Shown here in pieces: positions 63,983-64,000 of a stretch of 64,000 nucleotides of DNA. Made by a program: the position numbers and the translations under genes. Source of the DNA: Chitinophagales bacterium. Its GTDB lineage: Bacteria > Bacteroidota > Bacteroidia > Chitinophagales > JADIYW01. Positions within the stretch are counted from its first letter, which is position 1. Every line of letters begins with the position of its first letter. The stretch spans positions 172,266-236,265 of the forward strand of contig JAMLHI010000005.1 in the NCBI GenBank assembly GCA_023957235.1, read 5' to 3'. The notes under the pieces are model-generated. The model was not told where the DNA came from, did not search any database, and saw only the letters and a list, made by a program, of their open reading frames with translations.

Positions 63983-64000
63983 TAAAACCTTCGGGCGATT
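63983..64000 (-). rRNA. rrl: 3' end of 23S ribosomal RNA (partial)
   Basis: The minus strand at the window edge reads AATCGCCCGAAGGTTTTA, resembling the 3' terminus of Bacteroidota 23S rRNA, and it lies about 95 bases upstream of the 5S. The exact boundary is uncertain because only the tip is in view. Confidence 0.5.

Overview
The window looks like a chromosomal segment of an AT-rich member of the Bacteroidota, roughly one third G+C by eye. Evidence: the phylum-specific promoter architecture (a -33 TTG and a -7 TAnnTTTG box) recurs upstream of genes, Shine-Dalgarno sequences are nearly absent, and many families are typical of the phylum. These include a TonB-dependent receptor with a DUF4249 lipoprotein, DUF3078, DUF3822 next to rsmD, DUF5683-dapB-lepB, a BatA-like protein, DUF4199, HU-SPOR fusions, WG repeats, and prfB with a programmed frameshift. 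I cannot name the genus; a Saprospiria- or Chitinophagia-like lineage is a guess. I see no phage, transposon, CRISPR array or classical defence island, and most of the window is housekeeping.

Layout. 1-2.2 kb: a copper-type P-ATPase cut by the window edge. 2.4-5.1 kb: exonuclease III and an oligopeptide-binding lipoprotein. 5.1-10 kb, minus strand: DUF3078 barrel, then 1-Cys peroxiredoxin, APS/PAPS reductase and a D-aminoacylase-like amidohydrolase. 10.3-16.2 kb: lipase-like hydrolase, TonB receptor with DUF4249, alkyl-DHAP-synthase-like flavoprotein. 16.4-24 kb: a 52-residue membrane protein, tRNA-His, and a minus-strand envelope cluster (YrdC-family, large TPR protein, beta-barrel, HU-SPOR, LolD). 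24-34.9 kb: acyl-CoA dehydrogenase, a secreted unknown, WG-repeat protein, vWA protein, DUF2249 triplet, argH, methyltransferase, GMC oxidoreductase. 35-38 kb: DUF5683-dapB-lepB operon. 38-42 kb: RlmK-like methyltransferase, two tRNA-Glu, gap-pgk-crcB. 42-50 kb, minus strand: DDAH-like, arginine deiminase, prfB, BatA-like, catalytically degenerate dihydroorotase, DUF4199, GT2. 50-64 kb: nuclease-helicase, malic enzyme, UbiA-like, dapA, sucC, DUF3822-rsmD-coaD, tatD, polysaccharide deacetylase, gltX, then 5S rRNA and the 3' tip of 23S rRNA.

The most interesting signal is a candidate attenuation system at 8638-8850 (minus strand), upstream of the peroxiredoxin and, beyond it, cysH. A near-ideal promoter (TTG-N19-TATATTTG) drives a leader with a 14- or 22-codon ORF containing four consecutive cysteine codons. 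The last codons of that ORF (AGG AAG GAA, stop) can pair with the 5' arm of a strong intrinsic terminator placed before the peroxiredoxin start. This is the arrangement expected of ribosome-mediated attenuation sensing cysteinyl-tRNA. A structured 3' element separates the peroxiredoxin from cysH, and a palindrome sits at the predicted cysH transcription start.

Other points: several genes have a -7-like box ending exactly 4 nt before the ATG, suggesting leaderless transcripts. The dihydroorotase homologue has lost its metal-binding HxH and catalytic Asp. RsmD carries GPPY where DPPY is expected. A GMC oxidoreductase contains a CX2CX2CX3C cluster.
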